Part shown: positions 1 to 9,348 of the stretch, piece after piece
How the letters are laid out: each line of letters starts with the position of its first letter
How positions within the stretch are numbered: the first letter of the stretch is position 1
Source: Marisediminitalea lipolytica
Lineage (GTDB): Bacteria; Pseudomonadota; Gammaproteobacteria; Enterobacterales; Alteromonadaceae
Direction of reading: 5' to 3'
NCBI RefSeq assembly: GCF_001758465.1
Contig: NZ_MJIC01000016.1
Location: forward strand, 248,001-312,000
DNA: 64,000 bases
Program-made: the position numbers and the translations under genes
The notes under the pieces: generated by a model
Seen by the model: the letters and a program-made list of their open reading frames with translations, nothing else
Told to the model about the DNA's origin: nothing
Databases searched by the model: none

Positions 1-1012
1 CATGATGCAGCGCCTGCTCAAGATTAATCTGGCCCGCTTTGTACAAATCAAACAAGGCCATATCAAAAGTTTGCATACCCTGCTCTTTACCTTTTTGCAT
101 TGCTTCTTTCAGGCTGCCAATCTCGTTACGCTGAATCAGGTCACGAATGAGCGGTGAATTAAGCAATATTTCGATAGCAGCGACCCGGCCTTTGCCATCC
201 ACGGTAGGCACGAGCTGCTGAGCAACAATGGCGCGAATGTTTAAACTCAGATCAAAGCGAAGTTTATCGTGCTGGTCTTTAGGCGCCAGGTGCATGATCC
301 GTTCAATGGCCTGGTTGGCGTTGTTTGCGTGCAGGGTTGCCACACATAAATGCCCGGTATCGGCAAACGACATGGCATATTCCATGGTTTCCATGGAGCG
401 GATCTCACCAATCAGGATGACATCCGGCGCCTGACGTAACGAGCTTTTCAGCGCGTCGTCAAAAGACTGGGTATCAATACCCACCTCGCGCTGGGTTACC
501 ACGCAATTTTTATGTTCGTGAACAAATTCAATGGGATCTTCAATGGTCAGGATATGGCCGTGAGAGTTGGTGTTCCGATGACCAATCAGGGCTGCAAGGG
601 AAGTCGATTTACCGGTGCCGGTGCCCCCGACAAACAGTACCAGCCCCCGTTTGGACATGATGATGTCTTTTAATACCGACGGCAAACCCAGATCTTCAGC
701 GTTAGGGATTTGCGTCACGATTCGACGAATGACCATACCGGCCTGATCACGCTGCCAAAAAGCGCTGCAACGAAAACGACCAATACCATCGCGAGCGATA
801 GCAAAGTTACATTCTTTGGTGGTATGAAACTCTTCGCGCTGCTTCTCGTTCATTGCTTCATGAACCAGATCCAGCGCCGCCTGATCAGATAACTTTGATT
901 CCATCAGTGGTGTCAGTTTACCGTTTATTTTGGCACTGACCGCAAAACCCGATGTCACAAACAAATCCGAGGCATCTTTATCCACCATATTTTGTAACAG
1001 CTGATCAAGCAT
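1..1012 (-). CDS. pilU: Type IV pilus retraction ATPase PilU (partial, C-terminus off the left edge)
   Basis: This is a hexameric secretion-superfamily ATPase acting with PilT at the inner-membrane base of type IV pili to depolymerise the pilus for twitching motility. The reading frame begins at the ATG complementary to 1010-1012 and runs open to base 1, giving about 337 residues; the family is usually about 370, so a short C-terminal tail is missing. Visible motifs are the Walker A GGTGTGKST, the Asp box ILTIEDPIEFVHEH, Walker B DVILIGEIRS and the His box TGHLCVATLHANNANQAIERI. It starts 11 bases after the stop of pilT on the same strand, so the two are almost certainly one operon. PilU rather than PilT is chosen because the N-terminus (MLDQLLQNMVDKDASDLF) and Walker A differ from the adjacent canonical PilT. 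Confidence 0.93.
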   Translation of the reverse strand, partial: MLDQLLQNMVDKDASDLFVTSGFAVSAKINGKLTPLMESKLSDQAALDLVHEAMNEKQREEFHTTKECNFAIARDGIGRFRCSAFWQRDQAGMVIRRIVTQIPNAEDLGLPSVLKDIIMSKRGLVLFVGGTGTGKSTSLAALIGHRNTNSHGHILTIEDPIEFVHEHKNCVVTQREVGIDTQSFDDALKSSLRQAPDVILIGEIRSMETMEYAMSFADTGHLCVATLHANNANQAIERIMHLAPKDQHDKLRFDLSLNIRAIVAQQLVPTVDGKGRVAAIEILLNSPLIRDLIQRNEIGSLKEAMQKGKEQGMQTFDMALFDLYKAGQINLEQALHH

Positions 1013-1023
1013 AAAATAACTCC

Positions 1024-2067
1024 TTAAAAGCCCGGACGTTGTTGCTTATCAATCATTTTCGCCATGGCGTCCTGCTGGGTAATCACGCCGGTCGCCACCA
1101 GCCTTTGTAAACACTGATCCATGGTTTGCATACCGTGGGCCTGGCCCGTTTGAATGACCGAATACATTTGCGGCACTTTGTCTTCACGGATAAGGTTTCG
1201 AATAGCCGGAATACCAATCATAATTTCGTGCGCTGCCACCCGACCGCCACCAATCTTTTTCAACAGGGTTTGCGAGATAACCGCACGCAATGATTCCGAC
1301 AGCATGGAACGCACCATGGCTTTTTCTTCGGCGGGGAACACATCGATAATACGGTCGATGGTTTTTGGCGCAGAATTGGTATGCAGGGTGCCAAATACCA
1401 GGTGTCCGGTTTCGGCCGCAGAAATGGCCAGACGAATGGTTTCCAAATCCCGTAATTCCCCCACCAGAATCACGTCCGGGTCTTCACGCAGTGCCGAACG
1501 CAAGGCATTAGAGAAGCTATGGGTATCCCGATGCACTTCCCGTTGGTTTAGTACGCTGAGTTTGTTGTCGTGGACAAATTCAATCGGGTCTTCGATTGTC
1601 AGAATATGCTCACGCTTGTGGCTGTTGATATGATCTATCATCGCCGCCAGGGTGGTACTCTTACCCGAACCGGTAGCCCCTGTTACCAGCACAATTCCGG
1701 TGGGCTGATTAATGATTTCCTTAAAGATTTGCGGGGCCCCGAGGTCGTCCAGGGTCAGCACTTTACTGGGAATGGTCCGCAACACCGCCGCCGCACCGCG
1801 GTTTTGCACAAAGGCGTTAACCCGGAAACGAGACAGGTCTTTTACCTCAAAGGAAAAATCGGTTTCGAGGTTTTCCTCGTATTCCTTACGTTGCTTGTCG
1901 TTCATGATTTCATAAACCAGGGCATGAACCTGTTTATGATCAAGAGGGTCAACATTTAACCGACGCATTTCGCCGTCCACCCGAATAATCGGCGGAAGGC
2001 CTGCGGACAAGTGAAGGTCTGATGCGTTATTCTTAACACTAAATGCTAAAAGTTCGGTAATATCCAC
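1024..2067 (-). CDS. pilT: Type IV pilus twitching motility ATPase PilT
   Basis: PilT is the main pilus retraction motor, a cytoplasmic hexameric ATPase. Walker A GATGSGKST lies near residue 130, followed by ILTIEDPIEFVHDN, Walker B DVILVGELRD and the His box TGHLVFGTLHTNSAPKTIDRI. The frame stays open upstream to 2139, but I place the start at the GTG at 2067: it gives the family N-terminus VDITELLAFSVKNNASDLHLS, has a GGAG about 10 bases upstream, yields 347 residues (the family norm) and avoids overlapping the divergent yggS that begins at 2106. Its stop is 11 bases before the start of pilU. The remaining 38-base gap to yggS must hold both 5' regions. Confidence 0.95.
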   Translation of the reverse strand: MDITELLAFSVKNNASDLHLSAGLPPIIRVDGEMRRLNVDPLDHKQVHALVYEIMNDKQRKEYEENLETDFSFEVKDLSRFRVNAFVQNRGAAAVLRTIPSKVLTLDDLGAPQIFKEIINQPTGIVLVTGATGSGKSTTLAAMIDHINSHKREHILTIEDPIEFVHDNKLSVLNQREVHRDTHSFSNALRSALREDPDVILVGELRDLETIRLAISAAETGHLVFGTLHTNSAPKTIDRIIDVFPAEEKAMVRSMLSESLRAVISQTLLKKIGGGRVAAHEIMIGIPAIRNLIREDKVPQMYSVIQTGQAHGMQTMDQCLQRLVATGVITQQDAMAKMIDKQQRPGF

Positions 2068-2105
2068 AGCCTGACTTCTCCATAACCTGTAGGTGAGTTG
2101 TATTA

Positions 2106-2801
2106 ATGCAAACAATAGCAGATCGACTGATAAACGCACGTCAAGAAATCGATAAAGCCACTGCGTCTGCTAACCGTCCGCCCCATTCTGTCCGATTGCT
2201 GGCCGTAAGCAAGACCAAACCCGTATCGGATATTGAGCTTGCGTATGAAGCGGGACAACGATTGTTTGGCGAAAACTACATCCAGGAGGGTGTCGATAAA
2301 ATTCAGACCCTTAAACACCTGTCAGACATTGAATGGCACATGATTGGCCCCATACAATCAAATAAGACTAAAATAGTGGCAGAGCATTTTGACTGGGTGC
2401 AAACCATCGACCGTCTGAAAATTGCCAAACGGTTAAATGACCAGCGCCCGGATGACCTGCCGCCGTTAAATGTGTGTATTCAGCTCAATATTGAGCAGGA
2501 AGAAACAAAATCCGGCATTATACCGGCCGAACTACCGGCGCTGGTGCAAGAAATACGTCATTTACCCCGCTTATCATTACGCGGGCTGATGGCTATTCCT
2601 GCGACTGGCGTCACGCCTGAAGCACAGCACCAGACGCTGGCCACGCTGGCGTCGTTGTATACCGAACTGGCGTCGCAGGTTGACACTGTTGATACGCTCT
2701 CGGTAGGAATGAGTGGCGACATGCAACAGGCAATTGCCCATGGTTCTACCATGGTGCGCATAGGCACCGCCATTTTTGGTGCCCGAAACTATCAACAATA
2801 A
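2106..2801 (+). CDS. yggS: YggS/PROSC family pyridoxal-5'-phosphate homeostasis protein
   Basis: This is a single-domain PLP-binding protein with an alanine-racemase-like TIM barrel. The family buffers free PLP and affects amino-acid metabolism, and has no firm catalytic activity. The PLP-lysine motif LLAVSKTKPVSDIELAYEAGQRLFGENY is near residues 30-55, followed by WHMIGPIQSNKTK, and LSVGMSGDMQQAIAHGSTMVRIGTAIFG near the C-terminus binds the phosphate. At 231 residues it has normal family length. It is the first gene of a plus-strand run (yggS-proC-yggT-DUF4426), divergent from pilT; this linkage of yggS with proC and yggT is widespread in gammaproteobacteria. Confidence 0.95.
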   Translation: MQTIADRLINARQEIDKATASANRPPHSVRLLAVSKTKPVSDIELAYEAGQRLFGENYIQEGVDKIQTLKHLSDIEWHMIGPIQSNKTKIVAEHFDWVQTIDRLKIAKRLNDQRPDDLPPLNVCIQLNIEQEETKSGIIPAELPALVQEIRHLPRLSLRGLMAIPATGVTPEAQHQTLATLASLYTELASQVDTVDTLSVGMSGDMQQAIAHGSTMVRIGTAIFGARNYQQ

Positions 2802-2815
2802 GTTAAAGGAGACTC

Positions 2816-3637
2816 ATGCAACATCGTAAACTTGCATTTATTGGCGCGGGTAACATGACCCGCAGTATCGTTGCCGGACTGGTATCATCTGGTTATCCCA
2901 AAGAGGCTATCATTGCCAGCAACCGCTCGCGGCCAAAGCTTGATGCCCTGCAGGAAGAGCTGGGTATCAATGTGACTCAGTCCAACGATGAAGCCTGCCA
3001 GTTTGCCGATGCCATTGTGTTATCCGTAAAACCACAAATGATGGCCGACGTCTGCGCAGCAATGCAGCAACAAACAGACTTCAGCGGCAAGCTGTTTATT
3101 TCGATAGCCGCAGGCTTACCGGTAAGCCGCTTACAGGAAATGCTGGGTGGTGATTACCCCGTTGTTCGGGTGATGCCAAATACGCCAAGTCTGCTGGGCA
3201 TGGGTATGTCTGGCCTGTATGCGCAGGACTCTGTCAGTCAGGCCGATCGGGATTATGTGGCGGATGTTATGGCGGCTGTAGGCAAAACCCTGTGGGTTGA
3301 GCAGGAAGACGGCATTAACGGCGTCATTGCAGCAGCAGGCAGCAGTCCGGCCTATTTCTTTTTATTCCTGCAAGCGATGCAGGACGAATGCATGGCCCAG
3401 GGCTTCAGCAAAGATGATGCCCGCCTGTTAGTGCAACAGGCTATGCTGGGTGCAGCACAAATGGTTTGCGAAAATCCGCAGCTTGAATTAAGTGAATTAC
3501 GCGCTCAGGTAACCTCTAAAGGCGGCACCACCGCAGCAGCGGTTAACTCTCTGATCGACAGTGATTTACAACAAATTGTCGCAAAAGCGATGCAGGCCGC
3601 GGTTGCGCGTGCCGAGGAAATGGCTACTTTATTTTAG
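2816..3637 (+). CDS. proC: Pyrroline-5-carboxylate reductase
   Basis: ProC catalyses the last step of proline synthesis, NAD(P)H-dependent reduction of 1-pyrroline-5-carboxylate, in the cytoplasm. The Rossmann motif FIGAGNMTRSIVAGL is at the N-terminus, VLSVKPQMM follows, and the family signature near the C-terminus is seen as LRAQVTSKGGTTAAAVNSL. Length is 273 residues, as expected. The ATG has an AAGGAGA ribosome-binding site and lies 14 bases after yggS, so the genes are probably co-transcribed. Confidence 0.96.
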   Translation: MQHRKLAFIGAGNMTRSIVAGLVSSGYPKEAIIASNRSRPKLDALQEELGINVTQSNDEACQFADAIVLSVKPQMMADVCAAMQQQTDFSGKLFISIAAGLPVSRLQEMLGGDYPVVRVMPNTPSLLGMGMSGLYAQDSVSQADRDYVADVMAAVGKTLWVEQEDGINGVIAAAGSSPAYFFLFLQAMQDECMAQGFSKDDARLLVQQAMLGAAQMVCENPQLELSELRAQVTSKGGTTAAAVNSLIDSDLQQIVAKAMQAAVARAEEMATLF

Positions 3638-3651
3638 GATAGGAACAAGCA

Positions 3652-4191
3652 ATGAACGCCACGGTATTTCTTATCACCACTGTTTTCAATTTGTATCTGA
3701 TGGTGGTGCTATTACGGCTATGGCTACAGATGGCCAGGGCTGATTTTTACAACCCGTTCAGCCAGTTTGTGGTTAAAGCCACGCACCCGATTATTGGACC
3801 AATGCGCCGGATCATTCCTTCTATCGGCGCCTTTGATGTTGCCACCCTGGTGCTGGCACTGCTGGTAGCCTTAGCGAAATACCTGGTGCTCACCCTGCTG
3901 TTTGGTGGCAATGTTAACCCTCTGGGCTTACTCATTATCTCGGCACTGGATGTGGTTAAAGAATTCCTGACCCTGGTGTTCTGGGTACTCATTCTGCGCG
4001 CTATTTTAAGCTGGGTATCACAGGGCAGAAACCCCATTGAATATGTGATGCAGCAGCTTACCGAACCATTTCTGGCACCGATTCGCCGTATTATCCCGCC
4101 CATCGGGGGGTTGGATCTGTCGGTACTGGTTGCCATCATCGCGCTGCAGGCCATTCAGCTGGTGCTGCGTGATTACCTACCTTATTACTAA
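3652..4191 (+). CDS. yggT: YggT family inner-membrane protein
   Basis: This small integral membrane protein of 179 residues has two YGGT repeats, each with a hydrophobic segment followed by a P-I/L-x-x-I-R-R-I-I-P motif: HPIIGPMRRIIPSIGAFDVATL near residues 43-65, and PFLAPIRRIIPPIGGLDLSVL near residues 139-160. YggT proteins are linked to osmotic tolerance and cofactor or division-site functions in different bacteria, so no precise role is claimed. It follows proC after 14 bases with an AGGA ribosome-binding site. Confidence 0.9.
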   Translation: MNATVFLITTVFNLYLMVVLLRLWLQMARADFYNPFSQFVVKATHPIIGPMRRIIPSIGAFDVATLVLALLVALAKYLVLTLLFGGNVNPLGLLIISALDVVKEFLTLVFWVLILRAILSWVSQGRNPIEYVMQQLTEPFLAPIRRIIPPIGGLDLSVLVAIIALQAIQLVLRDYLPYY

Positions 4192-4206
4192 CCCGGGGAG
4201 ATTTTT

Positions 4207-4653
4207 ATGAGTAACTATCTCGCTAAGAAAGGCTTACGGGGCATTTTGCTATCAATGCTACTTTTGCCTCTGGCTTTTATGGCCCAAGCCGAACAAAAGG
4301 AACAGTTAGGCCAGTGGGATGTGCACTACATTGTGGTTAATTCCACTTTCTTTAGCCCGGAAATTGCCCGTCAGTACGGTATTGTGCGCAGTAAATACAA
4401 TGCACTGGTGAATATTTCCGTGCTCGAAAGCGCTACGCAACAGGCACAAACTGTGGGAATGCAGGGCACGGCGACTAACCTGCTGGGCACCGAGAAAAAA
4501 CTGGCCTTTAAGAAAGTTCAGGAAGGCGATGCCATTTATTACCTGGCCGTATTTGATTTTCGCCATGACGAGACGTACCGGTTTAATATCGAAATTCGCC
4601 GGGGTAATACCGTTGAAACCCTGAAGTTTCAGCAGAAAATGTACGTTGACTAA
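4207..4653 (+). CDS. DUF4426 family periplasmic protein
   Basis: A 148-residue exported protein with a clear N-terminal signal peptide (basic start, hydrophobic LLSMLLLPLAFM, cleavage near AQA-EQ). The mature part matches what I know of DUF4426: QLGQWDVHYIVVNSTFFSPEIARQYGI and a C-terminal beta-rich segment ending in KFQQKMYVD. The family has no assigned function and commonly sits next to yggT in gammaproteobacteria. The start is supported by GGGGAG 8 bases upstream. In many relatives rdgB and hemW follow; here an unrelated membrane protein does. Confidence 0.82.
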   Translation: MSNYLAKKGLRGILLSMLLLPLAFMAQAEQKEQLGQWDVHYIVVNSTFFSPEIARQYGIVRSKYNALVNISVLESATQQAQTVGMQGTATNLLGTEKKLAFKKVQEGDAIYYLAVFDFRHDETYRFNIEIRRGNTVETLKFQQKMYVD

Positions 4654-4681
4654 TCTTTCTCACGGCTGACGGAGAGCTAGT

Positions 4682-5758
4682 GTGGCACGCTTTACCCGGC
4701 GCAATTTATCCAGCACTGCAAAGCAGGCCCATCGGGGTTTTCTGCATGGCTTTACCTCGCTGTTCACGCTAAACCCGATTCCGCGGCCGTTACCACTAAT
4801 TCTGCTCTGTTCATTCTGTATGGCATCGCCACTTATGGTAGGGCTGCTTACTAACCATCTTAATGCCGGTCTCACCGCCTGTATCGGGGCGTTGTTAGGA
4901 CTTTACAGTCCGTCTTTTACTCCGGGTTACCGGGCCAGCACCCTGGTTAAAATGATCGTGCCTTTTGGCGCGTCATTTACCCTTGGGTTGCTGACTCAAT
5001 CGTTTCTGCCAGCATCAGCCTTATCACTCAGTCTGGTATCTTTCATTGCCGTGTATCTGGCCCTGTACAAACAAATGCGCCCGCCGGCGGCGTTCTTTTT
5101 CATCATGGTCTGTTGTTTAAGTAAAACCCATCATGTTGAAAGCAGCGAAATCCCTTTTATGGCGGGTGCTTTTTTCGCTGGTAGTCTGTTTGCTACCAGT
5201 ATGGTCTTGCTCCACGATTTACTGCTGATACGGCCAAAACCACCGCGGCCTGAGACTCCCGATACACCTTTGTGGCAACCGGCGTTGTTCACCAAAGCAC
5301 TGGTTGTCGGTATCACCGTTGGCGGCAGTTATTACCTGGCTGGTATGGCTGGTATCGATAACCCTTACTGGGTACCCATTACTGTTGCTGCGGTACTGCA
5401 AGGCCAACGTATGACCGACTTCTGGCAACGTTCATTACATCGGTCCATTGGGACAGGACTGGGTATGCTACTCGCTACGGGCATCTTTTCGCTCTCGCCG
5501 TCACCGGTGATACTGGTCGCTTTATTGTTTGTTCTGGCCTTTACCATTGAAATGCTCATTGCCAAAAACTATGCCCTGGCCTGCGTGTTTATTACGCCAC
5601 TCACGGTAATTCTGGCGCACACAGCCCCAATTGGTTACAGCGCAGAAACCCTGATCATTGCCCGCATGACCGACGTTTTAATCGGCGCAACCTTTGCGTT
5701 GATGGCTGGCCTGGTGCTGAAAATACTGCCCTACAGCAAAAGCCATCGGGTCAGGTAA
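4682..5758 (+). CDS. FUSC-like / aromatic acid exporter family membrane protein
   Basis: A 358-residue polytopic inner-membrane protein with about ten hydrophobic segments arranged in two blocks (about residues 35-170 and 205-350), separated by a short polar stretch rich in proline. The layout LTACIGALLGLYSPSF...GYRASTLVKM in the first half and NPYWVPITVAAVLQG...RSLHRSIGTGLGMLLA in the second half is typical of FUSC/YccS-type proteins, some of which export aromatic acids. The substrate is unknown. The start is a GTG at 4682 with GGAG seven bases upstream. It lies 28 bases after the DUF4426 gene and may be the last gene of that run. Confidence 0.75.
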   Translation: MARFTRRNLSSTAKQAHRGFLHGFTSLFTLNPIPRPLPLILLCSFCMASPLMVGLLTNHLNAGLTACIGALLGLYSPSFTPGYRASTLVKMIVPFGASFTLGLLTQSFLPASALSLSLVSFIAVYLALYKQMRPPAAFFFIMVCCLSKTHHVESSEIPFMAGAFFAGSLFATSMVLLHDLLLIRPKPPRPETPDTPLWQPALFTKALVVGITVGGSYYLAGMAGIDNPYWVPITVAAVLQGQRMTDFWQRSLHRSIGTGLGMLLATGIFSLSPSPVILVALLFVLAFTIEMLIAKNYALACVFITPLTVILAHTAPIGYSAETLIIARMTDVLIGATFALMAGLVLKILPYSKSHRVR

Positions 5759-5886
5759 ACAGGCTCTGTGCATTGCACGTTAAGCGGCCAGGTTAAGACT
5801 ACCAACCTCCTTTGCGTCTGCGCGTATATCCATTACACTCAAAACTCCAAAGCACTGTTGTGCATATAAAAACGACGGGACTCACA

Positions 5887-8178
5887 TTGAAAAAATTTAC
5901 CAAAACCCTGATTACCGGTGCAGGTTTACTGGCCATGGCTGGCTGCGCACCAACCCCGGAAGCAACAACTGAACCCACACCGACCTTATCTCTTGAGCGT
6001 ATTTACACTAACAAAGAATTTAAAAGTGAACGCGCACCGTATTTTCGCTGGCTCGATGACGGCAGCGGCTATACCGTGCTTGAAGCCCGCGACGAATCGC
6101 AAGCTAGCAAGGATGATGATAGCCATGGTGTTAAAGGCAACGACATCGTGTTTTACCAGCCCGATGGCAGCGGCCGCAAGGTGCTTATCACGGTTGAGCA
6201 ACTCACGCCTGAAGGCGCTGACGAAGCCCTGAGCATCGAAGATTACCGCTGGTCAGACGATGGTAAATGGGCGCTCATTTTTACCAACGGACAAAAAGTC
6301 TGGCGTCACCGTACCCGCGGCGATTACTGGGTGCTTAACCTGGAAAATAACAACCTGTATCAGCTGGGCGGACAGTCACCTGAAGCCACCAGTGTGATGT
6401 TTGCTAAGTTCAGCCCGGACAGCAGCAAAATCGCTTATGTTCAGCACAACAATATTTATGTTGAAACGCTCGGTAAGCAAATGGTAACGGCACTCACTAC
6501 CGACGGCAGCGACACTATTATTAACGGCAACTTTGACTGGGTTTATGAAGAAGAATTTTCCATTACCGATGGTTTTCGCTGGAGCCCGGATAGCCAGGCC
6601 ATAGCCTACTGGCAGCTTGATCAATCTGGTGTCGAATACTTCACCATGATCAATAACACTGATTCACTCTACCCCACACTCACCCGCTTTCCTTACCCTA
6701 AAGCTGGCGAGCAGAACTCAGCAGTGAAAGTGGGCGTGGTATCGCTGGCCTCCAAACAAACCCAATGGGCGCCGCTACCCGGTGACAACCGCGATCGTTA
6801 TGTCCCGCGCATAAGCTGGGCGGGTACCAGTGATGAGATCCTGATTCAGGATGTTAACCGCCCGCAAAACACCAACATTCTGCGTTTGTTCAACTGGCAA
6901 AAGGGCGCATTAAAGACCATTTACACCGACCAGGATGATGCCTTCCTTGAGTGGTACTACGCGGCTGAATGGCAGGAAGATGGCAGCCACTTTGTATTTC
7001 ACAGTGAGCGCGACGGCTGGCGTCACCTGTACTCGATTTCCCGGGATGGTAAATCCATTGTCGATCTGACGCCCGGCGAGTACGACATTGTTGACTTAAT
7101 CACCATTAACGAAAACACCAACAGCATTTACTTTACGGCTTCGCCGGATGCGCCGGAACAGCGTTTTCTGTTTAAGGGCTCGCTTGATGGCAGTAAGCCG
7201 GTAGAACTGGTTACGCCAACGGAGTTTACCGGTAATAATCGTTACTACATGTCAAAAGATGCCAGTTTTGCCATGCATACCCATAGCCGTTTTAATCAGC
7301 CTGCACGCAGCCAGATTATCGAAACTGCGGGACATAAACCGGTTACTCAACTCACCACAAACAACGAGTTAAACGCCCGCCTGGCGCAGGAGTCACTTCC
7401 GCAGCATGAGTTTTTCCGCGTTGAAGCCCGCGATGGTGTGGCCCTTGATGGCTGGATAATGTTCCCACCCGACATGGACAAAAGTAAAAAATACCCTGTC
7501 ATTTTCTACGTTTATGGCGAACCCTGGGGCTCGACTGTACAGGATAGCTGGGGCGGCAGCAGCTATTTATGGAACAGCATGATGACCCAGAAAGGGTTTA
7601 TTATGGTGTCGGTGGATAACCGCGGAACCCGCGCGCCCAAAGGGCGTGACTGGCGCAAATCCATCTATAAGAAAATAGGTAGCATTACCGTACGCGATCA
7701 GGCTGATGCCCTTGACGCTATTGCAGCGCGCTGGCCGCAGATTGATACCAGCAGAGTCGGTATCTGGGGTCATTCAGGTGGTGGCAGTTCTACGCTTAAT
7801 GCCTTATTCCGACAGGGGGATAAATTCCACGTTGGGGTATCTCAGGCACCGGTAGCCGATATCCGCTACTACGATACGATTTATCAGGAACGCTATTCCG
7901 GCAACCCCAAAACGGATCCCGATAGCTATACCAATACGTCGCCCATTACTTTTGCCAAAGATCTGACAGGCGAGCTGTTACTGGTACACGGTACCGGCGA
8001 TGATAATGTTCACTATCAGGGCACCGAAGCATTAATCAACGAACTGGTGAAGCACAACAAACAGTTCAGGTTTATGTCCTACCCTAACCGCAGTCACAGG
8101 ATTAGTGAGGGCGAAGGCACTACACTGCACTTACAAACCATGAAGACTAACTTCTTTATTGAGCAATTAAAGCCATAA
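5887..8178 (+). CDS. Dipeptidyl peptidase IV-like S9 family peptidase, lipoprotein
   Basis: This is a serine exopeptidase of clan SC, predicted to release N-terminal dipeptides (often Xaa-Pro) from peptides in the periplasm or at the outer membrane. I use the TTG at 5887, which has GGGA upstream and directly precedes a lipoprotein signal with the lipobox LAMAGC; the frame is open from 5812. The mature protein has an N-terminal beta-propeller (about residues 45-500) with the substrate-amine-binding Glu motif WVYEEEF near residues 218-224, then an alpha/beta hydrolase domain. The catalytic triad is visible as Ser630 in GHSGGG, an Asp at 705-706 in HGTGDDNVH and His737 in SHRIS. It appears monocistronic and ends in a hairpin shared with convergent yaaA. 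Confidence 0.9.
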   Translation: MKKFTKTLITGAGLLAMAGCAPTPEATTEPTPTLSLERIYTNKEFKSERAPYFRWLDDGSGYTVLEARDESQASKDDDSHGVKGNDIVFYQPDGSGRKVLITVEQLTPEGADEALSIEDYRWSDDGKWALIFTNGQKVWRHRTRGDYWVLNLENNNLYQLGGQSPEATSVMFAKFSPDSSKIAYVQHNNIYVETLGKQMVTALTTDGSDTIINGNFDWVYEEEFSITDGFRWSPDSQAIAYWQLDQSGVEYFTMINNTDSLYPTLTRFPYPKAGEQNSAVKVGVVSLASKQTQWAPLPGDNRDRYVPRISWAGTSDEILIQDVNRPQNTNILRLFNWQKGALKTIYTDQDDAFLEWYYAAEWQEDGSHFVFHSERDGWRHLYSISRDGKSIVDLTPGEYDIVDLITINENTNSIYFTASPDAPEQRFLFKGSLDGSKPVELVTPTEFTGNNRYYMSKDASFAMHTHSRFNQPARSQIIETAGHKPVTQLTTNNELNARLAQESLPQHEFFRVEARDGVALDGWIMFPPDMDKSKKYPVIFYVYGEPWGSTVQDSWGGSSYLWNSMMTQKGFIMVSVDNRGTRAPKGRDWRKSIYKKIGSITVRDQADALDAIAARWPQIDTSRVGIWGHSGGGSSTLNALFRQGDKFHVGVSQAPVADIRYYDTIYQERYSGNPKTDPDSYTNTSPITFAKDLTGELLLVHGTGDDNVHYQGTEALINELVKHNKQFRFMSYPNRSHRISEGEGTTLHLQTMKTNFFIEQLKP

Positions 8179-8185
8179 ACCAAAA

Positions 8186-8211
8186 AGCGCAGCGGGTTGC
8201 CCTGCTGCGCT
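8186..8211. terminator. Bidirectional terminator between the peptidase gene and yaaA
   Basis: AGCGCAGC pairs with GCTGCGCT, with an extra GGG/CCC pairing inside and a single bulged base. In the minus direction the hairpin is followed by five T residues, a good intrinsic terminator for yaaA; in the plus direction the T run is broken (TCTTCTGTTT). It lies between two convergent genes. Confidence 0.8.
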
Positions 8212-8239
8212 CTTCTGTTTGCCACACTGCGTTGAGCGC

Positions 8240-9013
8240 CTATTGCTCTTCGCGCAAAAACACCAGCTCTGTAGCTGAGCTTTGTTCTTCACTGAAATAG
8301 TAACCAGCAGTATCAAAAGCCTTTAATCCATCTACACCCTTCACCTGATTTTGAATGATATAGCGCGCCATTAAGCCGCGTGCTTTTTTGGCATAAAAAC
8401 TAATAATTTTGTACTGGCCATTTTTCTTATCTTTGAATACCGGCGTAATGATCATGCCTTCAAGCGCTGACTTCCTGACGGATTTAAAATACTCATTGGA
8501 TGCCAGGTTAATCAGCACATTGTCTCCCTGGTCGGCTAATGCCTTGTTTAGAACACTGGTAATCTTAGTGTCCCAGTATTCGTACAGATTCTTACCCCGG
8601 GAGTTTTCCAGCTTAGTGCCCATTTCAAGGCGGTAGGCCTGCATTAAATCGAGCGGTCTTAGCACCCCGTATAAACCTGACAGAATCCGCAGATGCTGCT
8701 GAGCATAGTCAATATCCTGCTCACTCAGACTTTGCGCGTCCAGGCCGGTATACACATCACCGTTAAACGCAAACAGCGCCTGACGGGCATTATCAGCGGT
8801 AAAGGGAAGGGAAAATTCGGCAAATCGATTGGCATTCAGCGTTGCCAGTTTGTCACTGATTTTCATTAATGAGCTAAGCTGCGCCGGACTTAAATCCTTA
8901 CACTCTTCGGCCAGAGTCGCGGCGTCATCCAGCAAACCCGGCTGGGTAAACTCATTAACCGGCACTCTGGACTCGTAATCTAAATTTTTAGCGGGGGATA
9001 CAACAACTAACAT
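8240..9013 (-). CDS. yaaA: YaaA family peroxide stress protein (DUF328/UPF0246)
   Basis: YaaA lowers intracellular free iron during hydrogen peroxide stress in E. coli and has a DNA-binding-capable fold; the exact biochemistry is unsettled. The protein begins [18 protein letters not shown], the family's conserved N-terminus, and contains [25 protein letters not shown] near the middle and [27 protein letters not shown] towards the C-terminus. I choose the ATG at 9011-9013 (257 residues, the family norm) with an AGGAGA site upstream; an open frame continues to 9073 but adds an atypical leader. It is a single gene convergent with the peptidase gene. Confidence 0.93.
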   Translation of the reverse strand: MLVVVSPAKNLDYESRVPVNEFTQPGLLDDAATLAEECKDLSPAQLSSLMKISDKLATLNANRFAEFSLPFTADNARQALFAFNGDVYTGLDAQSLSEQDIDYAQQHLRILSGLYGVLRPLDLMQAYRLEMGTKLENSRGKNLYEYWDTKITSVLNKALADQGDNVLINLASNEYFKSVRKSALEGMIITPVFKDKKNGQYKIISFYAKKARGLMARYIIQNQVKGVDGLKAFDTAGYYFSEEQSSATELVFLREEQ

Positions 9014-9216
9014 GCTTTCTCCTATATCAATGACGCAAGTATACCACTCATCATTCGCGGTATCAGGCCACAAAAAGCGATTAGCTGATTCAATTTTTTA
9101 CGAACCATTAATCAGCGCGGTTTCCATCTTGAGAAAGCCGCATAACTCCCCCACATCCTTTATCAGAACCTATTGCTGTTGAAGGCGCAATCTGGCGGTT
9201 AAACTCTCCGTGAGAT

Positions 9217-9282
9217 TGGTATACACTGGATGGTATACTCGCCCATAAAAGCCAGATAAAGGCACCCTACAGTAAAACTAAC
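9217..9282 (+). promoter_or_regulatory. Putative tal promoter region with tandem TGGTATAC repeats
   Basis: The 335-base gap between yaaA and tal holds no credible gene. Within it TGGTATAC occurs twice, at 9217-9224 and 9231-9238, 14 bases apart; the second reads TGGTATACT, a good extended -10 element. Just downstream, 9268-9282 reads TACAGTAAAACTAAC, a partial match to the HexR-type box that controls central carbon genes in Alteromonadales. The promoter call is moderate and the HexR call weak. Confidence 0.4.
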
Positions 9283-9348
9283 TCGGTTATGCATCACCAC
9301 CATCGTTGTGATTGCCTGGCCATAACAAAATTCAGGATAGTAAAGCAA

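Noticed and set aside
2068-2139. N-terminal extension of pilT up to 2139
   Set aside because: It would overlap yggS, add an atypical hydrophobic leader and exceed the family length; the GTG at 2067 has a ribosome-binding site and the normal N-terminus.
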